A DNA stretch of 64,000 nt from Pyrocephalus nanus (lineage: Eukaryota; Chordata; Aves; Passeriformes; Tyrannidae), in NCBI GenBank assembly GCA_038380795.1, contig CM076261.1:7260556-7324555 (forward strand), written 5' to 3'. The stretch's first letter is position 1; each line of letters starts with the position of its first letter. The notes below the pieces were generated by a model. The model saw nothing but the letters and a program-made list of their open reading frames with translations, was not told the DNA's origin and did no database searches. Below, piece after piece: positions 49,454-61,400 of the stretch. Position numbers and translations under genes: made by a program.

Positions 49454-52400
49454 GTAGGAATAAACAGCAGTAGCTATTTCCTTGTTCTTTGTCTAGGCTA
49501 TGCAATCACATCCAAAAAGCTTATACACTCGGCACTTCCTGTAATTTAAACTTCTGGGGCTGCTGGTTTTGTTTGAAGCCACATATTCCTACTAACTGTA
49601 ATCAGAAATATATCCACTATCAAAGGCAGAATATTCCCCTCCCTGTCCAGCAGATTGGTTTACTGCATGAAAACTACCTACACAAGCAAATATCCCAGAC
49701 ATGTCAGACTTCTAACAGAGCTATGAATTCTCGTAACAGTCAGAGGTAGAACATTAATAACCAGAACCATAAAACAAATCTAAAAAATGCAGAATAATAA
49801 TAAAAAAAGATATTTATAGAGGCAATGCAGGAGATGCAACAGTAAAAGAGCCTCCCTTCGGATCATCAATTCATGAGTTCTGTGATCCTAAATAATGGGC
49901 ATACTTCCAAACGATAAAATAAAACACATCAACTATTCAAAATCACTAACTTTCCTCTTGCGTTCCTTAAAGGTGAATTGCGGCAAATGTATAAATTTTA
50001 GTGTGCTGTAACTTGTGTGCCTTTTACTAACATAGGAAGTGAATTTCACAGTATTTATTGGAAATCATTATCCTCCTCTGCTTTTTAAAATTTAATTTAA
50101 AATTTGTTACAGCAGGAGCAAAGCTGACACAGCCTAATATTTGTGATAGAGTGATACTCCCTGAATGAACTCCATGGGAAGATCTGCCATGATTTGCCAA
50201 TAACAGCATATGCACTGATATTTGCTTATCAAAAATCAGTAGAGTGTCCAAAATAAAATAATTAAATGTTTGTGTCTAAAAATGACTTCTGGGCAGGGAT
50301 CATGACCAGTAACAGAAGACCTTCAACTGCTTTAAGCGGCAACATTAAAAAAATCAAGCCTCCATGGAAGCAAAATACTCTGTCCTATTTTAAGTCCTTA
50401 TTGGTTAACTAATTCTTTAATTCTTTATCATAATTTCATTTGGGACTCTAAGAGCAGATGTAACCACTTGCTCAATTATGGAGTGTTTCACAGCTGCTCT
50501 ACCCAGGCAGAAGAGGCAAGCAGGTGAAAATCAAGCTTCTGCCTATTCTAATCAAAGCATTTTTTGACAGAACGAGCAATTTTTATTGTTCCAAAACGCT
50601 CCTGAGAGCAAAAATCCATCACCATATTAAGTAATACATATGTAACTTAATGTGGGGAAATCAAGCCTTTACTATTAGAACTGTGTCAAACACCTAATGG
50701 TCATTACTGTAATATATAATATGTAAGCTCAGGATACGACTGATAAAAAGAAAACTAACAATCAAAGAGGGAAGTAGTCAAATGCACATCAAATATGAAT
50801 CTGAGTTTTTGGGTATGCCCACATGTTTACTCGTTTCATTGTAGGTGGATAGGCAAATATCAAGTGTTTTTATTTGACCACCATTAACCAACAGATTTTC
50901 AGTAGCTGTTGTGATAAAAATGCTTATTGATAAGTTGAATACTGTTTGCATTTCAGTTTTTCTATTCTGACCTCTTTCACATGGTCTCATGCTGATTTGA
51001 GTAAATGGAATTTCACCATGAGTTTCATGAGGTCCCTAGTATCTTTCCAGGGGCTTTCTGACTAGTGTTTCTTTTGATGTTATCAGATCTGTCTCCTGTA
51101 ATCCACGTCTGGTTTTGGGTTAAGTTCAGCTGGGAATTGATTACTACTTGATACATGCTTAATGAAAAGGACTGGATTCAAACACTATGTATTTGCAGTG
51201 CCTTCAGATCAGGGTTTAGGACTGCGGACCTCTGACATAACTGCAAATAAAGTTAAGGAAAAGCCAAAAAATAACGCTATTAAATGTAGGAAAACTTCAA
51301 AAACAGCAACATATGGTACATATGTAACTACTAAGTACCTACCAAGAAATCCTTGGTCTAGTACCATAAATCCTTAATCCAGAGATACTCCCGAAAGAGA
51401 GCCCCTAAATAACCTTGTAATAAGAACCACACACTGAAGGCTGGGTTCTACAGGCTCTAATCCATTTGAAGCTTTCTTCAATGTTTGCTTCTAACTAGCA
51501 GGAGCAGTAAAACACAGTGCCAAACTGTACATGCAGCTGTTTAGTCTCTTAAAATCTTTAGGCGTTAATGGCACCACAATTAACAAATTGTGGCATTCAG
51601 CCTCAGATCCAGGCAGATAAGACTGAATGTGATCTAGTTTGGACAGCTTACTTGTATGTTCATATCCAATGTATAAGTATCCCCATCTATAATTTTCAAC
51701 AAGAATGTGTAAAAGACAAGCTATGTCTGCTGAGTTGTCATAGTTCGTGTTTTAAGGAAGTAGACATAGGTTAGGCAGCTAACAGAGGAAATGAAAGATT
51801 ATTTATCATTTGATGTTTTGTAAACTATTCTGTAACAACCTGTAAAAATGTCAAACACAGAAAACCCTTCATTTGGCATTTCCTTGCTGTGCTCTTGTGA
51901 GGAATCCAACTCAGCAGGTGCTTAAGCCTGACACCTTTAGATCCCCCAAGTTTCGTCTCCCACTATTACCACAGAAAAAGGAGCACAGCCATTTGATGGT
52001 GGCAGAAAGAGTTGTCATTTTTTCAAACATCAGACCTTAAGAAAGAAAAGATCATAACAACCTCCCCCGGTTCCTAACTGGAACAGCAAAAGATGTGAGC
52101 CTCTGTGTGCTTCATGCAGTTTGTTTCTTCGGGGCTCAAGAAGCTGTTTCCTTCCTTTTGTTTATTTTACATTAACACTACATTTTTGTGAGCAAGTGCT
52201 CATGTGTAAAATAAAAGGGTAGCACAGACCCTTGCTTTGCTGCTGAAACTGGTGAGAAACAGTAACAGAAGTGGCAGATTCCACAAGTATCAAATGTATT
52301 TCACTACAAAAAAAAAAATATTGGCTTCCCTTTAATTGTGGGTGACAATAGAGCTGACATGATGGTGTCCGAAGAATTTCACCAAACACTTTAAGTGCCT

Positions 52401-52834
52401 AAATCTCTCCCTAGAGATGCATTGCGTGGGGGCTTTGTTTATTGTGTGAAGGTTACAGAAGCAGTACACAGAGTTTTTTTGCAGATGTGTTCAAAGTAGC
52501 AAAGTGATTTCACTGCTGGAATGTTTTTTTCTGTGTATGTATCCTAAGTACCTCAACTTTCCTTTCAACGACAGAATTAGTTTATTTCAGGCAAAAAACC
52601 CAGAACTTCTTCAAGAAGGATAAAAGATAAGAACATTAATTTTTTAAAATTGTGCTTTTACTTTTAGAAATTATGCCAAAAAGCAGCTGTCTATTGCCTT
52701 GCTTTATATAAAGGTGGCTGTCCCATCCTTTAACTGATGTAAACAGGCTTTGAGTCAGACTACCACAAAGGGCTGTACAGAAAGACATTTCCAGAAGCAA
52801 AGATGGTCATAGGACAAAGGGTTATAATGACTCA
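49454..52834. other. Intergenic AT-rich sequence
   Basis: No gene, RNA or repeat end recognised. Confidence 0.55.
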
Positions 52835-53323
52835 GGTGACATCAGGCTGGTGACTGATGACTAGTGGGGTTCAGTAGGGCTACGTCTTAGCCCCAGGCCT
52901 CTTCAACATCTTCATAAATGACTTGGACACAGGACTTGAAGAGATACTAAGCAAGTTTGTCTTGTTCAGCCTGGAGAAAAGCAGACCTTATGACAGTCTA
53001 CAACTTCCTCATGAAGGCAAAGTGGAGAGGCAGGCCCTGATCTCTCAGGTGACCAGTGATAGGACCTGAGGGAATGGCATGAAATTGTGTCAGAGGAGGT
53101 TAAGTTTAGATATTAGGAAAAGGTTTTTCACCCAGAGGGTGGTTGGGTGCTGGAACAGGCTCCCCTGTGAAGTGGTCATGGCACCAAGCCTGACAGAGTT
53201 CAAGCAGCATTTGGACAATGCTTTCAGGCACACTGTGCAATTCTTGGGGCTATCCTGTGCAGGGCCAGGTGTTGGACCTAATGATCCTAGTGGGTCCCTT
53301 CCAACTCAGAATATTCTGTGATT
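52835..53323 (+). mobile_element. CR1 retrotransposon 3' end with internal deletion
   Basis: It begins in the reverse-transcriptase part (TGACTAGTGGGGTTCAGTAG, then GGCCTCTTCAACATCTTCAT, encoding a VTSGVQ...LFNIFINDLDTGLEE-like run). It then jumps at about 52960 from AAGCAAGTTT straight to the TTGTTCAGCCTGGAGAAAAG block. It continues through the C-terminal block (frame 53079-53321: RLSLDIRKRFFTQRVVGCWN, NRLPCEVV) and ends with CCTTCCAACTCAGAATATTC and TGTGAT. The sequence normally lying between the two blocks, several hundred bases including the end of the RT catalytic region, is missing. The 5' edge is approximate. Confidence 0.9.
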
Positions 53324-56019
53324 TTCAAGCATGCCAAATTGGGTGGGAAATTGTTTCCACCATGGCTGCCAGTTCTGTCTCATTCCACTCCTGACAGGAA
53401 ACCCAAAAAGTGACATGACTGATCTCTACAGCTTGTGAAAATGCAGGTACTTTCTATATGAGTCACCTGAATTGATGGCTCAAGCACTTCCAGCTGCTCT
53501 GCTGCTTAGTATGCCATTAGGCAGCTTATTACCCCAGCAGGCCCACCTAGAGAGCTTGCCTGCAGGCATTTTTGGAGGTATTTTTGCTGAGGTCTCCTGT
53601 GAAATGGGATGAGATAGGGACACATCAGTCTTCCAGCCCCTGTGGAGACTGCTGCCTTAAAAGCAGGGGTGGACTCAGACAACAATGCACATTGAGGGAA
53701 ATGGAAGGAAAGTATCAAAACCACTTGTTGTCTTGCTATAATAAGAGAACCTTGAAAATTTGCCAGTTCTAGCCTAACAATGCTACTGTCAAGTCTACTG
53801 CATCTGTTGGCTAATGAAACACCATACTCCAAATGGGAAACAAGAGATGCCAAACCAAATCTACTTAGGTAGGTAATCTCTACCTAAGGTTCCTTTGAAA
53901 ATTTCCCAGATGATGGCTCTAGGTCTTATAGCCTATTTGCATCGTATTTGTTATTTGGATCTAAAGACCTGCCAAATGCTGCGGAGGAGAATCAGACCTC
54001 TGAAACAGTGCTGCAAACCCCTCAAATATGGGGTACTAACGAGACCCTCAGTCTCAGCAAAAAACAAATAGACAAATAATAGGAATCCTGTGATGTTTTG
54101 TCCCCTTCCCCTCAAAATTTAAAGAATCATTTTCAAAGGTCATCTGCCATGGAAATCAGATGGCAATCCCCCGAGGGTTGGCTTGGGAGGCTCTCCAGGG
54201 TATGGTGATCATTAATTATCTCCATTTGAAGCTTACTAGAGTAAGGCTACACTGCTATAAGCATGATGATGTGCAGCAACTAACCTTTTTCAGTGTTTGG
54301 CTCTTGAATATCTAATTTTCTCTATACTTTCCAGCATCTTGATTCAGTTCTGGCTTTGGTCTTAGTCACTTCAATGCATACATAAATACAGCTGTTGAGC
54401 TATAACTCTAAGGAATTTTACTGAATTATCCAATATTGTTAAGCAAGTTATCAAATTCCTTTTTAGAATTTTGTGTGTTATCCTCTCCTTTTGATGGTTA
54501 TTCTCTATTAAAGCTGTGCCATGAACTGCTTTTATGATAGCCAGTTGTTAATATCATAATGGACTTTTTTGTGAGCTTTGCAGTCTAAATAACCCAGAAA
54601 TAAAACCAGAAGGCATTGTAGTTTACTCTCACATAATTGTGTTTAAGTAATTTTCGGTCTTGTATCTAATTAAATAATGCAAAGTAGTTATCCCAGTAAA
54701 TAACACTATCTCTTCTGTTCTGCCAGAATAGGACTAACATATATATACAGATATATAGAGGCAACTATGCAGGATGAAGAGTAGAAACTCTTCTTGTAAA
54801 GACAGATACAGAACCTGACTGAGTAGTCCTGTACAAAATGAGGAATTTGACGTTAGTTACTTGTCCTTCAGAGCACTGGATAAACGTATTAAACTGGACT
54901 TCAGCATCCACCTTAATAGTATTCCTGTTGCTAGGAAACAGTTATCAAGACCCCATCCATAAGCCTTGTCTTTGGGACTGCTTTCGTACTTTACTCAAAG
55001 CCCTAGCTCTGACATCCTTGAAATTGTGTTTTCATTTTTCATTGTCTTTCTTGCTACTTTTCTCCATTTGTTTTTGCTTACAAAATCCAATTGTGCAAAT
55101 GTGAAGATACATATCATGTAACTAACCAGCTGTGTAAAACAGAGATCTCCTTCAAATTTTATCTTCTTGGTATACACCAAAAGTATTCCTGGAGTAGCTT
55201 TTTACCCTCACTATTTGCCCTGGGATAAGTGCTAGTGCGGATGGGACTACTCATGGAAAATCATCACTTTCCAAGTATTTACTGAAAGATCTGTATTTCT
55301 GTGTAAAATGCAAAGCTTTCTTTTCCTTCATTGGTGAGGCATTTATTGCACCCACCTACTGCAAGAGTATGTTTAATTAGAAGCCTTGTTGTTTTGTTTG
55401 ATGGTCTTTTAGATGATTTCATTCTGCATATGAGACTTCCCATGGATTTACTAGAAGGAAAGGGCACTGGGTCCTCCTGCTTATCAAGCTTATAAATAGA
55501 TTGCACAGTTTATCTTTCAAAAATCCTAGCAAAGCCAAAATGATAATTATAGCTGTATAATTATTAAAATGTGTTCCTAGCTGAGCTTGTTATCGCCTCT
55601 CAAGAATCAATGAAGGAATACATGCTATGGATTTGATGACAGGGTTGTTTTAGTCGTTCTTGTTTTACAAAGCACAAATAAGGAGGTGGTGAAAAGGTCA
55701 CAGAAGGTGGCAAAAAGGGTGAATTCAGCATTCTGCTACAGAAGAGGACTCTTTAGTATCCTCCAAGGATGTGTCGAAAAAGCTAGTCTGAGATATAAAA
55801 AAGCCCAAAGCTTCTAGACTTACCCTATTTAACCTCTTACATATCCCTGATTCAACACAATCTTCAGATATACATTGCCAGGACACTTTTCTCCCAGCGT
55901 ATCAAACTTCTGACCTTGCAGCTGTTATAAGTCAGTCACAGCAACACATCCTGCTTGTACCATGTTATAAATAAAGGTAACTTGCTCATCAAATGCCAAA
56001 GATCAGCCAGTGCTATACA
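53324..56019. other. Intergenic sequence
   Basis: Holds a 9-bp-arm inverted repeat at 53864-53888. The more GC-rich stretch at 53500-53780 might be an unrecognised repeat. No gene seen. Confidence 0.5.
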
Positions 56020-56175
56020 GCCTGGTCCTGCAGTTCTCACACAGGCAAGCCTGCAAGAACTAAGACTGTATTTATACCACTGATGGCCTCAGCTCCCTTT
56101 AATTCATAGAGGTATAAATCAGGATTCACCCAAATTAAATCATGGATTTAGACAGAAAATCTAGTGTGAGTGGAG
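56020..56175 (+). repeat. Relics of ancient palindromic amniote repeats
   Basis: Two pieces resemble old amniote repeat consensus wording known to me: CCTGGTCCTGCAGTTCTCAC at 56021 (compare CCTGATCCTGCAGTCCTTAC), and AGGTATAAATCAGGATTCAC at 56110, followed after about 45 bases by AAATCTAGTGTGAGTGGAG (compare AGGTGTAAATCAGGAGTAAC and GATTTACACTGGTGTGAG). Families unnamed. Recognised from memory only. Confidence 0.45.
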
Positions 56176-58418
56176 TGCTAAAAGGACACTTTTCTGTATG
56201 CAGTAATTCTTCAGGCTTCAGTGCAATCCTTGAAACCTTGCTCAATGGAGAGCATGTCCCCCTAGCTACCTAAACCCACTGGAAACCTTGTCTCTGTGGA
56301 AAGTTTTACTCCAGTGCTACTGACAACAACTTCTGAATTTTCAGAGTTCAGAAATTCAGTGCTCATTTCTTACACTGCCCTCTTATGGAGTTGGGTTGCT
56401 TTAGCCAGGCTGTAAGTTCTTCCTTCTGCTTCTGGCATACAGCAGTGTATTGCAAAGGCTCTCAGTTAGCCCTGTTATTTTGCATTTCCAAATAGAAATT
56501 CAGCTGCAAAACACACAAAAAAAGTTGGGCTTGGAGACAGGGTGCTGCAAGAATCATCTTCTTATGCTGAAAGAGGGATCCTGATTTCCCTTTTCTGGTT
56601 ATGAGCCTCAGATTAATAAAATGTTGGAACGCTTGATTTATATCACTAATAAGTGATATAAAATTTGTCTTGCTGCCAGAGCAGGCTGCTCAGAATGCAG
56701 GATGCAAAATGATAAACACATACTGTAGATCACAGTGAGCCCAGAAAAGAGACAACATTGTAAAACTAATCCCTCCTACACAGCACAGTCTTGCCATGCA
56801 AATCCCAATACTGGTGATAACTACCCCTCAGTGAATTCAGAAATTGCCCAGTGAATCTCTGGCATCAAAAAGACACAGAGATTGTCCTTGGATTTTACAT
56901 CCAAATCACAGCAGCCACTGAAAGCCCTGATTTCAGAAAAACAAATTGTTCCAGTTTTAAGGCTGCCTTTGGGTGACGTTGATAGGACAATATATTTATA
57001 GTCCAAACCAAATACAGGTTTAGCCAAAATCTTGTTTTACTGTAGAAGACCTGATTACAGCTTCATCACTTGAATTTACCTCACTGTCATTCATTAAAAT
57101 ACGAGTACCAGCTATTTCACTCCAGGCCCCAGTGACAAGGCTAAATAGTGCTACAGTAAAGATATGCTCCAGCTGTCCCCTACAACTCCTCCATCCTAAA
57201 TATATCTCTTCAGTGGTTTGGCTGGCTTAGTTTCCAGGAAGACCAGCAAAGGTTTAGCTCTACATATGGCTCGAAAACTGAATGGGCAATAAATAAAACA
57301 GGGTTTCTGGGGAAAGGTTTGTTCTCACAATGCAACACAGAGTACAGGACTTAAAAACTAGCTTTACTGTCCCTGTGTTTTGTTTTAAAAAGAAATTTTG
57401 AAAAAGATGATCATCTAGAGTATGGTTCCTGTTTTATTTTGTATTATGCTCTTTCAAAACCTCAATAAAACTCTCCTTTCTCAACACACCTAAGAACAGA
57501 GTCTATCACGCTGGTGAGGAAGGTCTTACTGCCTCCCTACACTCCCCTTCTCCATCTGCTGCCTAATACACAGCATTTATAGCTCTTGTGGTAGGGAGAT
57601 GTCTCGCTGTTGTGGGTTTGTGCAGGAGGTGCTGGGGAGGAATAGCTTTCAGAAAGTCAAAACTGTGCAAGCCAAATCTGCTTCGGCAGCCTGCGAGTAA
57701 GACTCTGAGAAAGAAAGCAAGCTGTACAAAGGGTGTTGATCAGACACGTGAGAAAATTGATTTGATTTCCCAGGATATATCAGGAATTATAAGACAACTT
57801 TGGGATCTCATCGCCTTCATAATGATGAAAGTTTTTGGGCTGATGGCTCTGAGGCCTCAGGCTTTAAGGAACCCTCTAGGCAGAAGAATTCAGACAGCAT
57901 CTAAGGAGGTGTTATATACAGGAGACATACACCTAAGCCATTTTCATAGTCACTGTGGATTGAAACTGTGGAGCTTAGCATGATTTGTGTGTATTGCAAC
58001 CCTACCTCTCATTAAGGTTTGCTATTATGAAGTTTCCCACCCCCAGCATTTCCTTTTCACTTAGCAGAGGAGCTGGAGCAGGGCTGAGTCTGCTCTTCAG
58101 CCAACACTGCAGGTGTCTGTGTGCCACACTCGGCATGGCGGGGCCAAGGGAGTCTTGCCTGTGGATCTGCACCTCCCATCACTTTTGCATGCTGGTTTTT
58201 TGGACCCGCTGTCCTGAGTAGCACAGTGTCTGCTGGGCACTTTGCCACAAATCCTCTCTCATGAAAACACAGGTGGAAATCAGCAATGAATTCTGCTTAG
58301 CAGAACACTCATTTAGGCAGCATGGCTGCTGGGACAATCACTGAAGAGGAGGGCACTTTTTTATGCTGTCCCTCAAGGCCAGAAAAGCCCCAAGTCATCT
58401 GTGATAGTCCTGAAGGAG
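56176..58418. other. Intergenic sequence
   Basis: An 11-bp-arm hairpin lies at 56637-56662. The 131-codon frame at 57588-57983 starts at GTG and shows no family signature. No gene supported. Confidence 0.5.
56637..56662. repeat. Inverted repeat, 11-bp arms, 4-base loop
   Basis: TTTATATCACT, loop AATA, then AGTGATATAAA: perfect arms. Confidence 0.9.
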
Positions 58419-58475
58419 ATAGCTGGTTGAAAAAGATATTTTTTGAAATAGCTGGTTGAAAAAGATTTTTTTTTT
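58419..58475 (+). repeat. Two-copy 29-bp direct repeat
   Basis: ATAGCTGGTTGAAAAAGAT starts at 58419 and again at 58448, each followed by a T run. Identity over the first 19 bases is complete, so the duplication is recent. Confidence 0.85.
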
Positions 58476-61400
58476 CCTGATTCCTTTCCCCTATTGAGTA
58501 TTCAGGTCAACAAGGGGAAGCTCATTCAATTGTGGGAGCAGAGGTGGCCTCTGGACTCCTGTGAGCTTCTTCTGCCCACATGAACTTGTTTAGTGAGACA
58601 GCTTCCCAAACCTGAAACTTATTCCTTTGAACTTCTGCACTTTGTTGGCCAGTAATTAAAGATATTAAGCGCAGAGGTTGAGGAAGGGCACAATTGCTTC
58701 ATTTTGTTTGCTTGGTTGTTTGCTTGGAGTTCAGCCATTGGAAGTGTGACACCTCTGATGTTTAAAAGAAATCAGACTATAAAATATCTTATTGTTTTTT
58801 CTCTTGGCTTTCTCAGTTGCAGAGCATATTACTCAGTAGGAGAAAAGGAAGCCATGGCTTTTATCTTGGCATCTAGATGCTGGCACTTATGCTTATGTAA
58901 TCAGCCTTTAGGAGAGAATATTGCATTTTAACCATTTTCCCGATTGCTCAATTATCAGTCTGTCATTTCATCCAAATTTCAAGGGGACTTGACCAGCTCT
59001 GTTTTCACCACAGATTCAAAGCTGATTACCTCTCTGGGATCCTCACAAACTCCATCTCTTAACCTAATGTTTTCCTGCAGAATGGTCTTGGGTTTGTGTT
59101 TTTTTTCTTGGAGGCCCTTTGTCTGTGGTTATTACTTTGGCTGCCTTAATAAGTAAGAGCCATCTGGAGGCATGGTTGACCGAGTTTGCACCTGCGTCTA
59201 CATCTGCACTGTCTGGCCACGTCAGGTGGATGTTCACTTAAAAGATCCATCTCAGTGTGAGAAAAAGGAAAAGAAAAGGGAGGGAGGGTGTAAAACTGTT
59301 ATTCCTGCCTCACTGTAACAGCAGGTGCACCAGATGGCTCACATAGTAATTAGGGTGAAGAAACAGTGTCAAGACTTCATGTGGTGTGGTCTGTAAATGA
59401 TCATCAAATCAAATTCTTTATCAAAGGTGGAGTTTTCTCTCTCCCCATTGGCAAATCGATACACATTTGAAACAGCGCATGTAATCTGCTTCCTTACGTG
59501 CAGGCACCTGGAATGCAGACAGAGAAACCTGGTCAAGAGACCATTCTTGTTAAGCAGCCATCTGTCTTAGCAGACCGTCCCAAAGCATTCCCAGCCTGTT
59601 GAGTAGTTATGCTTTGCTTTATTTGAAGACAATTTTTCCTAACAAATATTTTTCTTTGCCTACTTAAGTGGTCACCTAAAAGAAATTTTGCCATGCAGTA
59701 TGTAAGGTAAACAGTACAAAGCTTCCTGGTAGAGTTATGCTCTGGAAGCAGAACAAGCACCTTGCACTGGTCTCATCTACAGATATTATTTCTAAAGCTT
59801 CTTATATTTTCCCCCTTTTCTTAACTTTTCACTGTGTCAGCTCTCTTACATGCAGGGAGATGCTGATTCCTGCCTGAGTCTACTGGATAGTTCTACAGTT
59901 ACGATTCACGTGTTGGATGTCCATTAGCATATGATAACCCACTACCCCTGTGTCTCAGCTAGGGTGCCTCAGTAGAGGACCACTGCATCCCTGCATAGTC
60001 TACCATTTTGAAAAGGGCTACTGCTGCACAACTATCTGCTGCCCTTCTCTTCACCTAGCCCCTCTCTACCTCATCTGAAATAACCACTCTAACTACCAGT
60101 GAGTTCTCTCCTATTTTTTATGCATTTGTCTCCCATTTCAAATCCCTCATTGTGCCCATGGAACTCTGCAGTATCCTGACACCCATGGGAGCAACACTGA
60201 TGGAGACCACAACCATTGGTGAGCAGCTTAAAGACAAGCCTGAGGCTTTAAATACTTTTACAAAGGCATTTCTGTTTATGTTTTGAAACATGTTTTTTTG
60301 TCACACACAGCATTTCATCAAATAACTGCAGTAAAGCAGTACCATGTGAAAAAGGAGAAACCTAAAACCGAGCTTTCAGCTGGCTTCTCAGATAATCACT
60401 AAACAGTGAGGGAGCAGCTGTACAAGGCTTAGATACTCCAGGATAAATTCTGTAAAAAAAGCTTACACGGAAAAAGAAGTTTTAACAACGTGCATAACAC
60501 TAGCCTAGAATGCGAGTCTAAGAAAGACTGCCTGTTGTCCTGGTGGTATTTACTACAAACTGAGTTATTTTGATTTGACTGTCAGCATGTTTGCAGGTTT
60601 TTTCCAAATTATATTCTACTATGCATAAAATTGACAGATTTACCTTTCCAAATCTGATTTTTTTTTTTTTTTTAAAGCCAGTCTGTAGCTGAATGTTCTC
60701 TGTTAAAGGAAGTTACAACAGAGTCAAAGGGATACAGAGTCCCTGTGGCAAATATGTGCCACATGCAGAAGAAACCTCATGTGGGTTGCAGTGCAGGGGA
60801 CTGTAGTGGACTCCTGTACTGTAGTGGCTTGTAATTTGGCAGTACACTGCAAAACATGGGGTGCTGAACCCCAGAAAGCTCTCCACAAGTGCATTTGCAG
60901 TGTTTATGTATATAAATCCGAAACTATGATTTCTTATTTTTTAAACCCGCTCAGCAGCTAGCCAGCTATCTGAAAGCAGGTACCTGCTCAGGATTCTCTG
61001 GACAAGCTGAGTGTTAGTTTCTGCTCAGTGAACTGAATGTTTTCTGTTTTAGACAGAGCAGGGCCTAATTTGCAGACTTACAAATCCTTTCTTACTTCTA
61101 ACTCTCAGTAATATGGAGTCAGCAGTTCAACTCTTTTAATTTCTGCGCTCTGTTCAAACCTAGATAACTATCTATCCCTGTAATTACAGTGGTGAGCAGT
61201 GTGTCAGTACCCTAAACATACATTCTTGGTTACTCTTCTCCGTAATTTTATCCTCTACTCTGGTAAAAAAGAGCCAAATTTCCCCACTGGTATATGCTAA
61301 AATCACCTTTGCAAATCAAACCCAAGCAAATAAAGCAGCTCTTGTATATTCACTCTGACCTTAACTGTTTTCAGGGCAGATAAAGTATTCTGGATCACTC

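Noticed and set aside
57588..57983. 131-codon + frame
   Set aside because: It starts at GTG, and a start at the first internal ATG would be much shorter. No motif, splice context or homology was recognised.
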